Of a stretch of DNA of 64,000 nucleotides, positions 33,176 to 44,644 are shown piece after piece. The stretch's first letter is position 1. Every line of letters begins with the position of its first letter. Origin of the DNA: Burkholderiales bacterium. GTDB lineage: Bacteria > Pseudomonadota > Gammaproteobacteria > Burkholderiales > Burkholderiaceae_D. Below the pieces are notes generated by a model. That model made no database searches, had not been told where the DNA came from, and worked only from the letters and a program-made list of their open reading frames with translations. The stretch covers positions 1 through 64,000 of the forward strand of contig JACPWS010000021.1 in assembly GCA_016196925.1 (NCBI GenBank), written 5' to 3'. A program made the translations under genes and the position numbers.

Positions 33176-33604
33176 GTGTTTCAGGGAGCATCCGCACTCA
33201 ATCTCGATGCAAAAGGCAGAATGTCTATCCCTGCCCGGCATCGTGACGCGCTGAATGTACAGTGCGAAGGACGCCTCACGCTGACCCGCCATCCCGACGG
33301 TTGCCTGTTGTTGTTTCCGCGTCCGGTGTGGGAGACGCATCGCGAACAGATCGCGGCCTGGCCGATACAGGCGCGCGACTGGAAGCGTATTTTCCTCGGC
33401 AACGCTTTCGATGTGGAAATGGATAGCGCCGGGCGCATCTTGTTGGCGCCCGAGTTGCGCAATGCCGTTGGCATGCAGCGCGACCTCATGCTGCTGGGCA
33501 TGGGCAGTCATTTCGAAATCTGGGATGCAGGCAAATTGGCGGAAAACGAAGCCAAGGCGATCGCAGGCGGCACCCCCGATGTACTCAGCAATTTTTCTTT
33601 CTGA
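33176..33604 (+). CDS. mraZ: transcriptional regulator MraZ
   Basis: The 142-residue protein has two AbrB-like SpoVT/MraZ repeats: [22 protein letters not shown] (residues 5-26) and [22 protein letters not shown] (about 75-96), both with the DxxGR signature. It forms a ring that binds the repeats just upstream and represses the dcw operon. The start is GTG 33176, which gives the conserved (M)[10 protein letters not shown]; an upstream ATG at 33098 would lie within the MraZ boxes. Confidence 0.93.
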   Translation: MFQGASALNLDAKGRMSIPARHRDALNVQCEGRLTLTRHPDGCLLLFPRPVWETHREQIAAWPIQARDWKRIFLGNAFDVEMDSAGRILLAPELRNAVGMQRDLMLLGMGSHFEIWDAGKLAENEAKAIAGGTPDVLSNFSF

Positions 33605-33613
33605 TCGCCGGCG

Positions 33614-34573
33614 ATGAGTAATCCGCAAGCGGCAGATTTTACGCACCAGACCGTGCTGTTGCACGAGGCTGTCGACGCGCTCGATATTTCCGGTGCGCGC
33701 GCTGCCGGCGTGTATGTGGACGGTACTTTCGGGCGCGGCGGCCATAGCCGGCTGATACTGGAGAGGCTGGCGCCGGCCGGCCGCCTGATCGCGTTCGATA
33801 AGGATACCCAGGCCATCGCCAGCGCGGCGCAGATCGCCGATCCCCGTTTTCAGATAGTGCACGACAGTTTCGCCAGCATCGGACTGGCACTGCCAGCCTG
33901 CGGCGCTACGCAGGTTGACGGTATTTTAATGGATCTCGGCATCTCTTCGCCGCAGGTGGACGATGCCGCACGTGGCTTCAGTTTCAGGGCCGACGGGCCG
34001 CTCGATATGCGCATGGATACCACGCGCGGCATCTCGGCCGCGGAATGGCTGGCGAGCGCCGATGAAGAGAAAATCAGAGAGGTAATCAAAAATTATGGGG
34101 AAGAACGGTTTGCTTTTCAGATTGCAAAGGCGATTGTTGCTCGCCGGCAGACAGAGTCGATTGCTGGAACCAGGCAGCTCGCTGAAATCGTCGCACACGC
34201 CGTCAAAACTCGCGAGAAGGGCAAAGACCCGGCAACTCGCACCATTCAGGCTATACGGATTTTCATCAATAAAGAACTTGAAGATCTCGAAATAGGGCTG
34301 GACGCCGCTTTTGCGGCGCTGGCCCCGCACGGAAGAATGGCGGTCATCAGCTTCCATTCTCTGGAAGACAGGATAGTGAAGCAATTTTTCGCTTCTAAAG
34401 TCAACGTGGCGCAACCGGATCGTCGTTTGCCGATCCGTACCGTCGATCTGCCGCAAGCGCAGATGCGCTTGATTAGCCGCGTCAAACCTTCGGCGGCCGA
34501 GGTGAGCGCCAATCCGCGCGCACGTTCCGCTATCTTGCGCGTTGCCGAGCGCCTGCCCGAGGGCGGTGCATGA
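33614..34573 (+). CDS. rsmH: 16S rRNA m4C1402 methyltransferase
   Basis: The 319-residue enzyme (also MraW) methylates N4 of C1402 in 16S rRNA using SAM. Family motifs are complete: [24 protein letters not shown] (SAM loop), [18 protein letters not shown], and the C-terminal [15 protein letters not shown]. It starts 9 bases after mraZ and overlaps ftsL by ATGA. Confidence 0.96.
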   Translation: MSNPQAADFTHQTVLLHEAVDALDISGARAAGVYVDGTFGRGGHSRLILERLAPAGRLIAFDKDTQAIASAAQIADPRFQIVHDSFASIGLALPACGATQVDGILMDLGISSPQVDDAARGFSFRADGPLDMRMDTTRGISAAEWLASADEEKIREVIKNYGEERFAFQIAKAIVARRQTESIAGTRQLAEIVAHAVKTREKGKDPATRTIQAIRIFINKELEDLEIGLDAAFAALAPHGRMAVISFHSLEDRIVKQFFASKVNVAQPDRRLPIRTVDLPQAQMRLISRVKPSAAEVSANPRARSAILRVAERLPEGGA

Positions 34574-34845
34574 CGGCGCGCCTGAATATCGTTCTGGCCA
34601 TGATACTGATAGGCTGCGCCTTGTCCTTGATTAATGCGCAGTATCAGGCGCGGCGTCTGTTCATAGAGTTGGAGCGCGCCCAGAGTCTGAGTCGGCAATA
34701 TGAATTGCAATGGGCGCAGCTCAAGCTGGATCAGTCGACCTATGGCAAGCATGCGCGGATAGAAGCGAATGCCATCCGCGAACTGGGCATGGTCAGTCTG
34801 ACGCCCGATCGCACCCAGTATCTGAAATCGACGGAGCTGAAATGA
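34570..34845 (+). CDS. ftsL: cell division protein FtsL
   Basis: The 91-residue bitopic membrane protein has one N-terminal membrane segment ([20 protein letters not shown], residues 4-23) and a periplasmic coiled coil ([25 protein letters not shown]). It forms the FtsQLB complex that activates septal wall synthesis. Its place between rsmH and ftsI, with four-base overlaps at both ends, makes the identification firm despite low sequence conservation. Confidence 0.9.
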   Translation: MTARLNIVLAMILIGCALSLINAQYQARRLFIELERAQSLSRQYELQWAQLKLDQSTYGKHARIEANAIRELGMVSLTPDRTQYLKSTELK

Positions 34846-36605
34846 GCCGCTCTGCCCATATCCAGCGTACCGCCGCCGCGCGCGGCGTGCCTTTTTCTTC
34901 CAGTCCGGTATTGGATGTGAAATTGCCGACCTGGCGCTCGCGCCTGGTGCTGTTTTTGCTGTTTGCGGCTTTTCTGGCTTTGATGGCGCGCGCCTTGTGG
35001 TTGCAGGGGATGTCCACGGAATTTCTGCAAAAACAGGGCGCCAGCCGTTATGCGCGCACGCTGGAGCTGCCCGCCACGCGCGGAAAAGTCACCGACCGCA
35101 ACGGTCAGGTGCTGGCTTCCTCGGTTCCGGTCAAGGCGATCTGGGCGATACCGGATGACGTGCTGGAGGCGCCGAAGGAAAAATTGCAGAAACTCGCCGC
35201 GCTGCTGGAAATGAGCGAGAGCGAATTGCGCAAGAAGCTCGACTCCGACCGCCAGTTCGTGTATCTGAAACGGCAAGTGGAGCCGGAAGTCTCCGATAAA
35301 GTGCTGGCGCTCGGCATTGCCGGGATAGAGACGCGCAAGGAGTATAAGCGCTTTTATCCGGAAGGCGAAGTTATGGCCCACGTGGTCGGCTTCACCAATG
35401 TGGAAGATATAGGGCAGGAAGGCATAGAGCTCGCTTCTGAAAAAAATCTGGCCGGCAAGACCGGCAGCCGCCGCGTCATCAAGGACAGGCTGGGGCGTAT
35501 CGTGGAAGATATCCAGGCGATACGCGAGCCGCACGACGGCAAAGACCTGACTCTCTCGGTAGACAGCAAGATACAGTACATCGCTTTTACCCACTTGAAA
35601 GAAGCGCTAGAAAAGCATCAGGCCAAGGCCGGCGGCGCGGTGGTGCTGGACGCCAAAACCGGTGAAGTGCTGGCCCTGGTAAATTTGCCCAGCTATAACC
35701 CGAATGACCGTTCGGTGCTGACCGGCGCGCAATTGCGCAACCGTGTCATGACCGACACCTTCGAGCCCGGCTCCACCATGAAGCCGTTCACCGTCGCGCT
35801 GGCGTTGGAGACCGGCCGAGTCACGCCGGACACCGTATTTCAGACCGCTCCCGGGTTTATGACTATAGGCACCGCCACCATCCACGATGCGCATAAACAG
35901 GGGGCGCTGACGGTGGCGCAGGTGATACAGAAATCGTCGAACATCGGCACGGTCAAGATGGCTTTGCAGATGCCGCCGCAGGAAATGTGGGAATTGTTTA
36001 CCACGGTCGGTTTCGGCCAGCAGCCGAAGTTCGGCTTCCCTGGCGCCGTGGCCGGGCGCTTGCGCAATTACAAAACCTGGCGTCCGATCGAGCAAGCCAC
36101 CATGAGTTACGGCCACGGGGTATCGGTGTCGCTGATACAGATGGCGCGCGCCTACATGATTTTTGCGCGCGACGGCGACATGATCCCGCTGACTTTCCAG
36201 AAGTCGAACGAGACGCCGGCCGGGCATCGCGTGATTTCTGAGAAAACGGCGCGGCAGATGCGCCTGATGATGGAGGCGGTTACCGAGCCGGGCGGCACCG
36301 CGACCAAGGCCCGCATCGCCGGCTACCGCGTGGCCGGCAAGACCGGTACTGCACACAAGCTGGAAGGCGGCCGTTACGTGAACAAATATGTCGGCGATTT
36401 CATCGGCTTTGCACCGGTCTCGAATCCGCGCGTGATCGTCGCCGTGATGATAGATGAACCGACTACCGGCGGCCATTACGGCGGCGACGTTGCGGCTCCG
36501 GTGTTCGCGGCGATTACCGCGAACGTCTTGCGCTCGATGAACGTGGCTCCCGATTCTTCTATCACCAGCATCATTCCTGACAACAGCGTACAGGAGAGCA
36601 TGTAA
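34842..36605 (+). CDS. ftsI: peptidoglycan transpeptidase FtsI (PBP3)
   Basis: The 587-residue class B penicillin-binding protein cross-links septal peptidoglycan. A single membrane segment lies near residues 28-48. The pedestal domain and the transpeptidase domain follow, with STMKPF (active Ser near residue 309), KSSN and KTGT. ATG 34842 overlaps the stop of ftsL; the longer frame is in the ftsL coding region. It ends with a one-base overlap to murE (TAATGG). Confidence 0.96.
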   Translation: MSRSAHIQRTAAARGVPFSSSPVLDVKLPTWRSRLVLFLLFAAFLALMARALWLQGMSTEFLQKQGASRYARTLELPATRGKVTDRNGQVLASSVPVKAIWAIPDDVLEAPKEKLQKLAALLEMSESELRKKLDSDRQFVYLKRQVEPEVSDKVLALGIAGIETRKEYKRFYPEGEVMAHVVGFTNVEDIGQEGIELASEKNLAGKTGSRRVIKDRLGRIVEDIQAIREPHDGKDLTLSVDSKIQYIAFTHLKEALEKHQAKAGGAVVLDAKTGEVLALVNLPSYNPNDRSVLTGAQLRNRVMTDTFEPGSTMKPFTVALALETGRVTPDTVFQTAPGFMTIGTATIHDAHKQGALTVAQVIQKSSNIGTVKMALQMPPQEMWELFTTVGFGQQPKFGFPGAVAGRLRNYKTWRPIEQATMSYGHGVSVSLIQMARAYMIFARDGDMIPLTFQKSNETPAGHRVISEKTARQMRLMMEAVTEPGGTATKARIAGYRVAGKTGTAHKLEGGRYVNKYVGDFIGFAPVSNPRVIVAVMIDEPTTGGHYGGDVAAPVFAAITANVLRSMNVAPDSSITSIIPDNSVQESM

Positions 36606-38137
36606 TGGTTCACGACTCTTTATCCATGAATGAAATAGTAGCTTGGCTCAGAGCGGTCGCGCCGGCGGCGCAACTGAGTTCCGATTCCCGCGCGATACGA
36701 CAAGGCGACGTATTCTTCGCGTTTCCGGTGGCGGCGCAAGCCGGCGACGGCCGGCGACATATCCGTGACGCCATCGCCAACGGTGCGGCGGCAGTAGTCT
36801 ATGAAGCCGACAATTTCAGCTGGGATGAGGCGCTGCAGATTCCTCGCCGGGCCGTGCCGGATTTAATGCGGCAGGTCGGTTGTATCGCCAGCGTCTGGCA
36901 TGAGGTACCGGATCAGGCCATGTTCAGCGTGGCGGTGACCGGCACCAACGGCAAGACTTCCTGCTCGCAGTGGCTGGCGAAAGCTTTTTCGTTAACTGCC
37001 ACGGATAGCGCCGTGGTCGGTACCCTCGGCGTGGGGCTGTACCGGAACGGCGTCTTGAAGAATCTGGAAGAAACCGGTTTCACCACCCCCGACGCCGTCA
37101 GCCTGCAGCGCAAACTGGCGCAATTGCGCGACCAGGGGGCGCAGGCATTGGCAATAGAAGCTTCATCGATAGGCTTGCAGCAAGGCCGTTTGAATGGCTT
37201 GCATTTCGACGTCGCTGTGCTGACCAATCTGACGCGCGACCATCTCGACTACCATGGCGACATGGATGCTTATGCAGAAGCGAAAACCATGTTGTTCGAC
37301 TGGCCGTCGCTCGGTGCGGCCGTCGTCAATCTGGATGATCCCTACGGCGCAACATTGCTGGAACACTTAAGGCTCACGCAGCCGCATACCCGCTTGCTCG
37401 GCTATAGCCTCGAGCAGAGCGCCTGCCCTGGAGTGGAAATGCTGAGCGCCAGCCATCTGCGCACTACCCATAGCGGCACCAGTTTTCATCTTGATTCGCC
37501 TTTCGGTTCCGGCCTGGTCAAGACCCAGCTGATAGGCCGCTTTAACGTCAGCAACATACTGGCTGTGCTGGCCGTCATGCTGAGCAAGGGGATAGCCTGG
37601 AACAAGGCGGTCGCCATCATCGAGAAGCTGACGCCGGTTCCCGGCCGTATGCAGTTGCTCGGTACGGCCGGCCATGTGATGGTCGTGATCGACTACGCCC
37701 ACACCCCGGATGCGCTGGAAAAGACCCTGGAAACCCTGCAGCACGTGGCGCTGGAAAGAGGCGGTGCTTTGTGGTGCGTCTTCGGCTGCGGCGGCGACCG
37801 CGACCCCGGCAAGCGCCCGCAAATGGGCAAGATCGCCCAGCTGGCGCAGCACGTTGTCGTGACCAGCGACAATCCGCGCAGCGAAAATCCCGATGCGATC
37901 ATTCAGGATATTTTGCTGGGGATGGATACGACTCCCCAGGTGATAGCGGACCGCGCCAATGCGATCCTGTACGCGATCAAGCACGCAGGCAATCAAGATG
38001 TGGTGCTGCTGGCGGGCAAGGGGCATGAGACTTACCAGGACATCAAGGGAAAGAAGTGGCCGTTTTCCGATGAAGAGCACGCCTCGCTGGCGCTGGCGAC
38101 CATCGCCACCAGCGCCAATCTGAAGAAGGCGAATTGA
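36605..38137 (+). CDS. murE: UDP-N-acetylmuramoyl-tripeptide synthetase MurE
   Basis: The 510-residue ATP-dependent ligase adds the third residue (meso-diaminopimelate in Gram-negatives) to UDP-MurNAc-L-Ala-D-Glu. The Mur ligase P-loop is VTGTNGKTSCSQW; the carbamylated lysine region and the DNPRSENPD motif, typical of meso-DAP-specific MurE, are present. Two in-frame ATGs (36605, 36629) are possible. Stop and murF start overlap (TGATG). Confidence 0.96.
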   Translation: MVHDSLSMNEIVAWLRAVAPAAQLSSDSRAIRQGDVFFAFPVAAQAGDGRRHIRDAIANGAAAVVYEADNFSWDEALQIPRRAVPDLMRQVGCIASVWHEVPDQAMFSVAVTGTNGKTSCSQWLAKAFSLTATDSAVVGTLGVGLYRNGVLKNLEETGFTTPDAVSLQRKLAQLRDQGAQALAIEASSIGLQQGRLNGLHFDVAVLTNLTRDHLDYHGDMDAYAEAKTMLFDWPSLGAAVVNLDDPYGATLLEHLRLTQPHTRLLGYSLEQSACPGVEMLSASHLRTTHSGTSFHLDSPFGSGLVKTQLIGRFNVSNILAVLAVMLSKGIAWNKAVAIIEKLTPVPGRMQLLGTAGHVMVVIDYAHTPDALEKTLETLQHVALERGGALWCVFGCGGDRDPGKRPQMGKIAQLAQHVVVTSDNPRSENPDAIIQDILLGMDTTPQVIADRANAILYAIKHAGNQDVVLLAGKGHETYQDIKGKKWPFSDEEHASLALATIATSANLKKAN

Positions 38138-39537
38138 TGCAATTTTCACTGAAACAATTGCAGACCGTCTTGAGCGGGGCTAGTGTCAGCTCGGATGCGC
38201 TGGTATCCGGCCTGAGCACCGACAGTCGCAAGATCAAGCCGGGGGATTTGTTTGTCGCCTTGCGCGGCGAACATTTCGACGCCCACGATTTTCTGCCGCA
38301 AGTCGCCGCCTCCGGCGCCGCTGCCGTGGTTGCCGAACATCTACCGGAAAATTTTTCTTTGCCGGCCTTGCTGGTGCCCGACGCCAAGATGGCGCTGGCG
38401 GAAATCGGCCGTTACTGGCGCCGGCAATTCAGCTTGCCGGTGATCGGCGTCACCGGCAGCAACGGCAAAACCACGGTCAAGGAAATGATCGCCGCCATCT
38501 TGGCGGCCGCCTATGGCGAGGAACGGCGCCTGGCGACCAGCGGCAATCTGAACAATGAAATCGGCGTCCCTATGACCATGCTGCGCTTGCATGCCGGGCA
38601 TCAGGCCGCAGTCATAGAGATGGGCATGAACCACCCCGGCGAAATCGCCTTGCTGGCTTCGGTGGCATTGCCAACGGTGGTCCTGGTCAACAATGCGCAG
38701 CGCGAACACCAGGAATTCATGCAAACCGTGCAGGCGGTGGCGCAGGAAAACGGCGCCGCCATACGTGCCTTGCCGGATGACGGGGTGGCGGTATTTCCGG
38801 CCGACGCTGCCTACAGCGCCTTGTGGCGCAGCTATGCAAACGAAAGTGCGGCACGCAAGGTGCTCAGCTTCGGTTTGTCCGGTGGCGCCGATGTGCAGGG
38901 CAGTTATCAGGCCAACGAATTCGGCAGCGCGCTGCAGATACGCATCGCTGCGCAGACTTTCGCGCTGCAACTGCATGCGGCGGGCGAGCACAACGTCATG
39001 AATGCGCTGGCCGCCGCCGCCTGCTGTGCGGCGATAGGCATAGACCATCAGACGATCGCCCGCGGCCTGGAAGCGTTTCAACCGGTCAGCGGTCGCTTGC
39101 AGCGCAAGCAGGCGCCTAACGGTAGGACCGTGATCGACGATACCTATAATGCCAACCCCGATTCCGTGCGCGCCGCCATCGATGTGCTGTCGCAGATGGG
39201 CGGCGACAGCGCGCTGGTATTGGGAGATATGGGCGAAGTCGGCGACGAAGGAGTGCAGTTTCATGAGGAAATCGGCAACTACGCACGCGAGCGCGGCGTA
39301 GCGCATTTGCTGGTGCTCGGCGAACTGGTGCAGCATGCGGCCCGCGCTTTCGGCGCAGGCGCCCGGCACTTTTCCGAGATCGGCGAATTATTATCGGCGC
39401 TCGATGCGGAGCTGAGCGGCAAGACGACCGTGCTGGTCAAGGGTTCGCGCTTCATGAAGATGGAGCGCGTGGTCGCCCATCTGCTGGCGACGCCAGGAAC
39501 AAATTCATTACAACAAGAAACTAAAGGAAATCACTAG
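38137..39537 (+). CDS. murF: UDP-N-acetylmuramoyl-tripeptide--D-alanyl-D-alanine ligase
   Basis: The 466-residue ligase attaches D-Ala-D-Ala to the tripeptide precursor, completing the pentapeptide. Visible motifs: [15 protein letters not shown] (ATP loop, about residue 106), [20 protein letters not shown], and [16 protein letters not shown] 38137 is used; a TTG one codon earlier is unlikely. It follows murE with an overlap and precedes mraY. Confidence 0.96.
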   Translation: MQFSLKQLQTVLSGASVSSDALVSGLSTDSRKIKPGDLFVALRGEHFDAHDFLPQVAASGAAAVVAEHLPENFSLPALLVPDAKMALAEIGRYWRRQFSLPVIGVTGSNGKTTVKEMIAAILAAAYGEERRLATSGNLNNEIGVPMTMLRLHAGHQAAVIEMGMNHPGEIALLASVALPTVVLVNNAQREHQEFMQTVQAVAQENGAAIRALPDDGVAVFPADAAYSALWRSYANESAARKVLSFGLSGGADVQGSYQANEFGSALQIRIAAQTFALQLHAAGEHNVMNALAAAACCAAIGIDHQTIARGLEAFQPVSGRLQRKQAPNGRTVIDDTYNANPDSVRAAIDVLSQMGGDSALVLGDMGEVGDEGVQFHEEIGNYARERGVAHLLVLGELVQHAARAFGAGARHFSEIGELLSALDAELSGKTTVLVKGSRFMKMERVVAHLLATPGTNSLQQETKGNH

Positions 39538-39538
39538 C

Positions 39539-40708
39539 ATGTTGCTCTGGCTGGCAGAATATTTTAAACAAGACCTGGGATTGCTGCGCGTCTTCGGGTT
39601 TATTACCTTTCGCGCAGTGTTTGCCACCATGACAGCGATTTCTATCGGTATTTTTTCCGGTCCGGCCGTGATACGCATGCTGACCCGTTTGAAGGTGGGG
39701 CAGGCGGTGCGCAGTTATGGCATGGAAACGCATCTGGTCAAGTCCGGTACGCCGACCATGGGCGGAGCGCTGATCTTGCTTTCCATAGGCATCTCGACTT
39801 TGCTGTGGGCCGATCTCAGCAATCGTTTCATCTGGGTGGTGATGATAGTCACGCTCGGCTTCGGCGCCGTCGGCTGGGTCGACGATTACCGCAAAGTGGT
39901 CTACAAAGATCCGGAAGGCATGCGCTCCAGGGAAAAATATTTCTGGCAATCGGTGATCGGCATCGTGGCCGCGGTCTACCTGGCGTTCTCAGTGTCGGCG
40001 CCCAGCAATACCAAAGTGTGGGAATTGTTCGTCGCCTGGGTGCAGTCGGGCTTCAGCATGGATTTGCCGCCTAAGGCGGATTTGATCGTGCCTTTCTTCA
40101 AATCGATCAGCTATCCGCTTGGCGTGTGGGGCTTTATTGCGCTGACTTATTGCGTGATCGTCGGCACCAGCAACGCTGTCAATTTCACCGATGGCCTGGA
40201 TGGGCTGGCGATCATGCCGACCATCATGGTCGGCTCCGCATTAGGCTTGTTCGCCTACCTGAGCGGGCACGTCGGTTATTCCAAGTATCTGTTGATACCG
40301 CACATACCGGGCGCCGGCGAGTTGCTGATCTTTTGCGGCGCCATGGCCGGCGCCGGGCTGGCATTTTTATGGTTTAACGCGCATCCGGCGCAAGTGTTCA
40401 TGGGCGACGTCGGCGCGCTGGCGCTCGGCGGCGCGCTCGGCACGATCGCTGTGATCGTGCGTCAGGAAATCGTCTTGTTCATCATGGGCGGCGTGTTCGT
40501 GGCGGAAACCGTATCGGTGATGTTGCAGGTGACTTACTTCAAATACACCAAGAGAAAATACGGCGAAGGCCGCCGTCTGTTTCTGATGGCGCCGCTGCAT
40601 CATCACTTCGAAAAGAAAGGCTGGAAGGAAACGCAGGTCGTCGTGCGCTTCTGGATCATCACGATGTTGCTGGTGCTGGTGGGCTTGTCGTCGCTGAAGT
40701 TGCGTTGA
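39539..40708 (+). CDS. mraY: phospho-N-acetylmuramoyl-pentapeptide transferase
   Basis: The 389-residue integral membrane enzyme transfers phospho-MurNAc-pentapeptide to undecaprenyl phosphate, giving lipid I. Family motifs: GTPTMGG (about residue 72), the Asp-rich [15 protein letters not shown], and [14 protein letters not shown] near the C-terminus. About ten membrane segments. AAAGGAAA precedes ATG 39539. Confidence 0.97.
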   Translation: MLLWLAEYFKQDLGLLRVFGFITFRAVFATMTAISIGIFSGPAVIRMLTRLKVGQAVRSYGMETHLVKSGTPTMGGALILLSIGISTLLWADLSNRFIWVVMIVTLGFGAVGWVDDYRKVVYKDPEGMRSREKYFWQSVIGIVAAVYLAFSVSAPSNTKVWELFVAWVQSGFSMDLPPKADLIVPFFKSISYPLGVWGFIALTYCVIVGTSNAVNFTDGLDGLAIMPTIMVGSALGLFAYLSGHVGYSKYLLIPHIPGAGELLIFCGAMAGAGLAFLWFNAHPAQVFMGDVGALALGGALGTIAVIVRQEIVLFIMGGVFVAETVSVMLQVTYFKYTKRKYGEGRRLFLMAPLHHHFEKKGWKETQVVVRFWIITMLLVLVGLSSLKLR

Positions 40709-40747
40709 TTTTTATAGTCGAGATAGTCTGGATTTTATTTGGAACGC

Positions 40748-42247
40748 ATGGATTTTTCTGGAAAACACGTATTGGTTCTGGGGCTGGGTGAAACCGGCCT
40801 GGCGATGGCGCGTTGGCTGCTGCGCTGCGGCGCGCGCCTGCGCGTTGCCGATACGCGGCCGGCGCCCGATCGTTTGACGAACTTGCGTGCCTTGTCGGAT
40901 CAGCTAGAGTTTGTCGGCGGTGAATTTACCGGCGCTTTGCTGGACGGGATAGATCTGGTCGCGGTCAGCCCCGGCCTCTCGCCTTTGGCCGAATTGCGGG
41001 ACTTGGTACCGCTGTTGCAAGAACGGGGAATCCCGTTGTGGGGCGAGATCGAGCTGTTTGCTCAGGCATTGGCGGCACTGAAAGCCGGGCGCGCTTATCA
41101 ACCGAAGCTCATTGCGATTACCGGCACCAATGGTAAGACAACCGTCACCAGCCTGGTCGGTTTGCTGTGCGAACGCGCCGGTCTGACGATCCGTGTGGCC
41201 GGCAATATCAGCCCGGCCGCGCTGGATGTCTTGTGCGAGGAGCTGGATAAAGACAATTTGCCGCAAGTCTGGGTGTTGGAGCTATCCAGCTTTCAATTGC
41301 ACACCACTTACAGTTTGCAGGCCGATGCGGCGACCGTACTGAATATCACGCAGGATCACCTCGACTGGCATGGCGACCTGGCGGCCTATTGCGCCGACAA
41401 GGCTAGAATTTTCGGCGCGCAAACCGTGCAAGTGCTGAACCGCGACGATGTGCTGGTGATGGCGATGGCCAAACCCCTGTCCACCGTGGTCGGCTTTGGC
41501 GTGCACGCGCCGGAGCAGGCCGGTGATCTCGGCATATTGAACGAGCACGGTATGCTGTGGCTGGCAGCGGCCAGCGCCGCGGAAGAAACGTCGAACGCCG
41601 GCCGGCGTCGCAAAAAAGAAATCGCTGAGGCGCCGCCCACGGTTACGCGCCTGATGCCGGCCGACGCCTTGCAGATACGCGGCCAGCATAACGCCAGCAA
41701 TGCGCTGGCGGCATTGGCGCTGTGTCGCGCCATCGGCCTGCCTTTCGCGCCCTTGTTGCATGGCTTGCGCGAATATAAGGGCGAGCCGCACCGCGTGGAA
41801 CTGGTCGCCAGCATCGCCGGGGTCGATTATGTCGACGACAGCAAGGGCACCAATGTCGGCGCCACCGTGGCAGCCCTGAAGGGTTTGGGGATATCGTCCG
41901 CGGCGCAGCACAAGCGCATCATCCTGATCGCCGGCGGCGAGGGCAAGGGCCAGGACTTCGCGCCGCTGGCCGATCCGGTCGCGCGCCATGCCAAGGCGGT
42001 GCTGTTAATCGGCAAGGCGGCCGATGATATCCGCCAGGCGCTGCTTCGCGTCGACGTCTTGCTACAGGATTACGCCACGCTGGAGCGGGCGGTAGAGGCA
42101 GCGGCGGCGATGGCGCTGGACGGCGATATCGTCTTGCTGTCGCCGGCTTGCGCCAGCCTGGATATGTTCCGCAATTACGCCCATCGCGCTCAGGTGTTCG
42201 TCGACGCTGTGCGTGACATTGCCCTCGCGCGCGGAGAGGTTTGCTGA
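40748..42247 (+). CDS. murD: UDP-N-acetylmuramoylalanine--D-glutamate ligase
   Basis: The 499-residue ligase adds D-glutamate to UDP-MurNAc-L-Ala. The N-terminal Rossmann part reads [16 protein letters not shown]; the P-loop is [14 protein letters not shown] (about residue 125). It is longer than E. coli MurD (438), in part because of an insertion around [17 protein letters not shown] (near residue 285), a poorly conserved surface segment. ATG 40748 is preferred over TTG 40739. The stop overlaps ftsW (TGATG). Confidence 0.96.
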   Translation: MDFSGKHVLVLGLGETGLAMARWLLRCGARLRVADTRPAPDRLTNLRALSDQLEFVGGEFTGALLDGIDLVAVSPGLSPLAELRDLVPLLQERGIPLWGEIELFAQALAALKAGRAYQPKLIAITGTNGKTTVTSLVGLLCERAGLTIRVAGNISPAALDVLCEELDKDNLPQVWVLELSSFQLHTTYSLQADAATVLNITQDHLDWHGDLAAYCADKARIFGAQTVQVLNRDDVLVMAMAKPLSTVVGFGVHAPEQAGDLGILNEHGMLWLAAASAAEETSNAGRRRKKEIAEAPPTVTRLMPADALQIRGQHNASNALAALALCRAIGLPFAPLLHGLREYKGEPHRVELVASIAGVDYVDDSKGTNVGATVAALKGLGISSAAQHKRIILIAGGEGKGQDFAPLADPVARHAKAVLLIGKAADDIRQALLRVDVLLQDYATLERAVEAAAAMALDGDIVLLSPACASLDMFRNYAHRAQVFVDAVRDIALARGEVC

Positions 42248-43461
42248 TGAAGCAGCTATTGCTCCCGTTCCAGCGCTGGTCGCCGTTTTCAGCGGCGCCC
42301 GCCACGCAATTGGTCAAGCGTTCGAGGATGATGGAGTACGATCAGCCGCTGGTGTGGGTCACGATGATACTGATGCTGTTCGGCATGGTGATGGTGTATT
42401 CCGCTTCCATCTCTCTGCCAGATTCTCCTAAATACGCCAACTACAAGAATGCGCATTTCCTGATCCGCCAGGCTATGTTCGTCAGCGTTTCCATCCTCGC
42501 TGCGATCTTCACCTTTCGCATCCCGCTGGCGGTCTGGCAAAAACTGGCGCCTTATCTGTTTGTCGGCACCCTGATTTTATTGATGGCGGTCTTGATTCCC
42601 GGCCTCGGTAAAGGCGTGAACGGCGCCAAGCGCTGGCTCTCGTTCAAGGTGTTCAATCTGCAACCGTCGGAATTGATGAAGTTATTCATGGTGCTGTATG
42701 CCGCCGATTACACCGTGCGCAAGCAGGAATACATGCATAAGCTGACCAAGGGTTTCGTTCCCATGTTGCTGGCGGTGGGCGTGGTCGGTCTATTGCTGCT
42801 GCTGGAGCCGGACATGGGCGCGTTCGGTGTGATCGTCTGCATCGCCATGGGCATCTTGTTTCTGGGTGGGATCAACGGCGTATGGTTCGGTGGCATCGCG
42901 GTGACACTGGTCGGTATCTTCAGTATGATTATCCTGTTCTCGCCGTGGCGGCGCGAGCGCATTTTTGCCTACCTGAACCCCTGGGAAGAGCAAAACGCGC
43001 TCGGCAAGGCTTACCAGCTGTCGCATTCGCTGATCGCATTCGGCCGCGGCGAACTATTCGGCGTCGGCCTCGGCGCCAGCGTAGAGAAATTGCATTACCT
43101 GCCGGAAGCGCATACCGATTTTCTGCTGGCCGTGATAGGCGAAGAATTGGGGTTTGCCGGCGTGCTGGTGGTGGTCTTGCTGTTTTACTGGATATTGAAG
43201 CGCGCGTTCGAAATCGGGCGTCAGGCGATTGCGCTGGAGCAGACCTTTGCCGGATTGACCGCCAAGGGCATAGGCATCTGGATAGGCGTGCAAGCCTTCA
43301 TCAATATGGGCGTCAATCTCGGCTTGCTGCCGACCAAGGGCTTGACTTTGCCGCTGATGAGTTACGGCGGCTCCGGGGTGATGATTAACTGTGTCGGCCT
43401 GGCCATCTTGCTGCGCGTCGATTATGAAAACCGGGTGCTGATGCGCGGAGGCCGCGTATGA
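42247..43461 (+). CDS. ftsW: septal peptidoglycan glycosyltransferase FtsW
   Basis: The 404-residue SEDS-family membrane protein polymerises septal glycan strands with FtsI. About ten membrane segments; conserved SEDS stretches [25 protein letters not shown] (with the catalytic Asp region), [17 protein letters not shown] and [13 protein letters not shown]. The start at ATG 42247 overlaps the murD stop. Confidence 0.96.
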   Translation: MKQLLLPFQRWSPFSAAPATQLVKRSRMMEYDQPLVWVTMILMLFGMVMVYSASISLPDSPKYANYKNAHFLIRQAMFVSVSILAAIFTFRIPLAVWQKLAPYLFVGTLILLMAVLIPGLGKGVNGAKRWLSFKVFNLQPSELMKLFMVLYAADYTVRKQEYMHKLTKGFVPMLLAVGVVGLLLLLEPDMGAFGVIVCIAMGILFLGGINGVWFGGIAVTLVGIFSMIILFSPWRRERIFAYLNPWEEQNALGKAYQLSHSLIAFGRGELFGVGLGASVEKLHYLPEAHTDFLLAVIGEELGFAGVLVVVLLFYWILKRAFEIGRQAIALEQTFAGLTAKGIGIWIGVQAFINMGVNLGLLPTKGLTLPLMSYGGSGVMINCVGLAILLRVDYENRVLMRGGRV

Positions 43462-44534
43462 CGCAGCAACGCCAGAAAAGATTGCTGATCATGGCGGCCG
43501 GCACCGGCGGCCATATTTTCCCGGGACTGGCGATTGCCGAGTTGCTGCGCGAACGCGGCTGGCAAGTCAGCTGGCTGGGAACCACGCACGGCATGGAAGG
43601 CCAGATCGTGCCGCGCCACGGCATCGCCATGGACAACATCGCATTTTCCGGTTTGCGCGGCAAGGGCTGGCGCCATACCGTCAGCGGCGCGTTTAAATTG
43701 CTGGCCAGCTTTTTTACTTGCGCCCGCATCATAGGCCAACGTCAACCGGACGCCGTGCTGGGGATGGGCGGTTACGTCACGGTGCCGGGCGGCCTGATGG
43801 CGGCCTTGCGCGGCAAACCGTTGGTATTGATGAACGCGGATGCTGCCTTATTGTTATCGAATAAAGTGCTGCGTCCGCTTGCCAGCCGGCTGCTGTTCGG
43901 CTTGCCGTCGGCCGTCGGCGACGCCAAGGCGCAAGTCACAGGCAACCCGGTGCGCAAGGAAATCTGCGAATTGGCAGTGCCGCAACAAAGATATGCGGAA
44001 CGCAGCGGCGCCTTACGCATCCTGGTAGTCGGCGGCAGCCTCGGCGCCAGGGCCTTGAACGATTGCCTGCCGGCGGCGCTGGCGCTGATTCCGGCCGACT
44101 TGAGGCCGGTGGTCACGCATCAATCCGGCAAGCAGCATATCGCCGCCTTGCGTCAGCGCTATGCCGAGTCCGGCGTGCAGGCCGAGGTGCTGGATTTTAT
44201 CGACGACATGCCGCGCCGTTATGCCGAGGCCGATCTGGTGATTTGCCGCGCCGGGGCGATTACGGTGTCGGAACTGACCGCCGCCGGCGTGGCCAGTATA
44301 CTGGTGCCTTTCATGGCTTCCAGCACGTCGCATCAGAAAGAAAATGCGCTCTGGATGGCTCAACAACAGGCGGCGCTGTATCTGCCGCAAGCCGACATGA
44401 CCCCGGCCGCACTCGCAAAACAATTGCAGGCGCTGGACCGGGCGCAATGTCTGGCGATGGCGCAGACAGCCTACGCGCTCGGCCGGCGCGAGGCGAGCGC
44501 CGCCATCGCAAAAATTTTGGAAGAATTGGCATGA
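43458..44534 (+). CDS. murG: UDP-GlcNAc:lipid I GlcNAc transferase MurG
   Basis: The 358-residue peripheral membrane glycosyltransferase makes lipid II from lipid I. Motifs: [17 protein letters not shown] (G-loop 1, residues 11-27), [20 protein letters not shown], and [11 protein letters not shown] in the UDP-GlcNAc site. It overlaps ftsW by four bases. Its stop overlaps, as ATGA, the start of a 37-codon ORF that mimics the murC start. Confidence 0.96.
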   Translation: MTQQRQKRLLIMAAGTGGHIFPGLAIAELLRERGWQVSWLGTTHGMEGQIVPRHGIAMDNIAFSGLRGKGWRHTVSGAFKLLASFFTCARIIGQRQPDAVLGMGGYVTVPGGLMAALRGKPLVLMNADAALLLSNKVLRPLASRLLFGLPSAVGDAKAQVTGNPVRKEICELAVPQQRYAERSGALRILVVGGSLGARALNDCLPAALALIPADLRPVVTHQSGKQHIAALRQRYAESGVQAEVLDFIDDMPRRYAEADLVICRAGAITVSELTAAGVASILVPFMASSTSHQKENALWMAQQQAALYLPQADMTPAALAKQLQALDRAQCLAMAQTAYALGRREASAAIAKILEELA

Positions 44535-44644
44535 AGCATAAAGTTAAACACATACATTTCGTCGGCATAGGCGCTGAGCCGTGCGGTCGCACGGCGTTCC
44601 ATAATCATGGCGCTTGCCGCTCCGCCAGTGAGCAAACATCATGA
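44531..44644 (+). CDS. 37-residue ORF duplicating the MurC N-terminus
   Basis: The ORF starts in the murG stop (ATGA) and stops in the murC start (ATGA). Its first 14 residues, [14 protein letters not shown], equal those of MurC, but the DNA differs at seven bases, all third-codon positions and all silent. After that it departs ([20 protein letters not shown]). A GGAAG ribosome-binding site in the end of murG precedes it. A small hairpin, CCGTGCG/CGCACGG, lies at 44579-44594. It may be a coupling peptide, or a scar of a recombination event that duplicated the murC start; both are inference. Confidence 0.55.
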   Translation: MKHKVKHIHFVGIGAEPCGRTAFHNHGACRSASEQTS

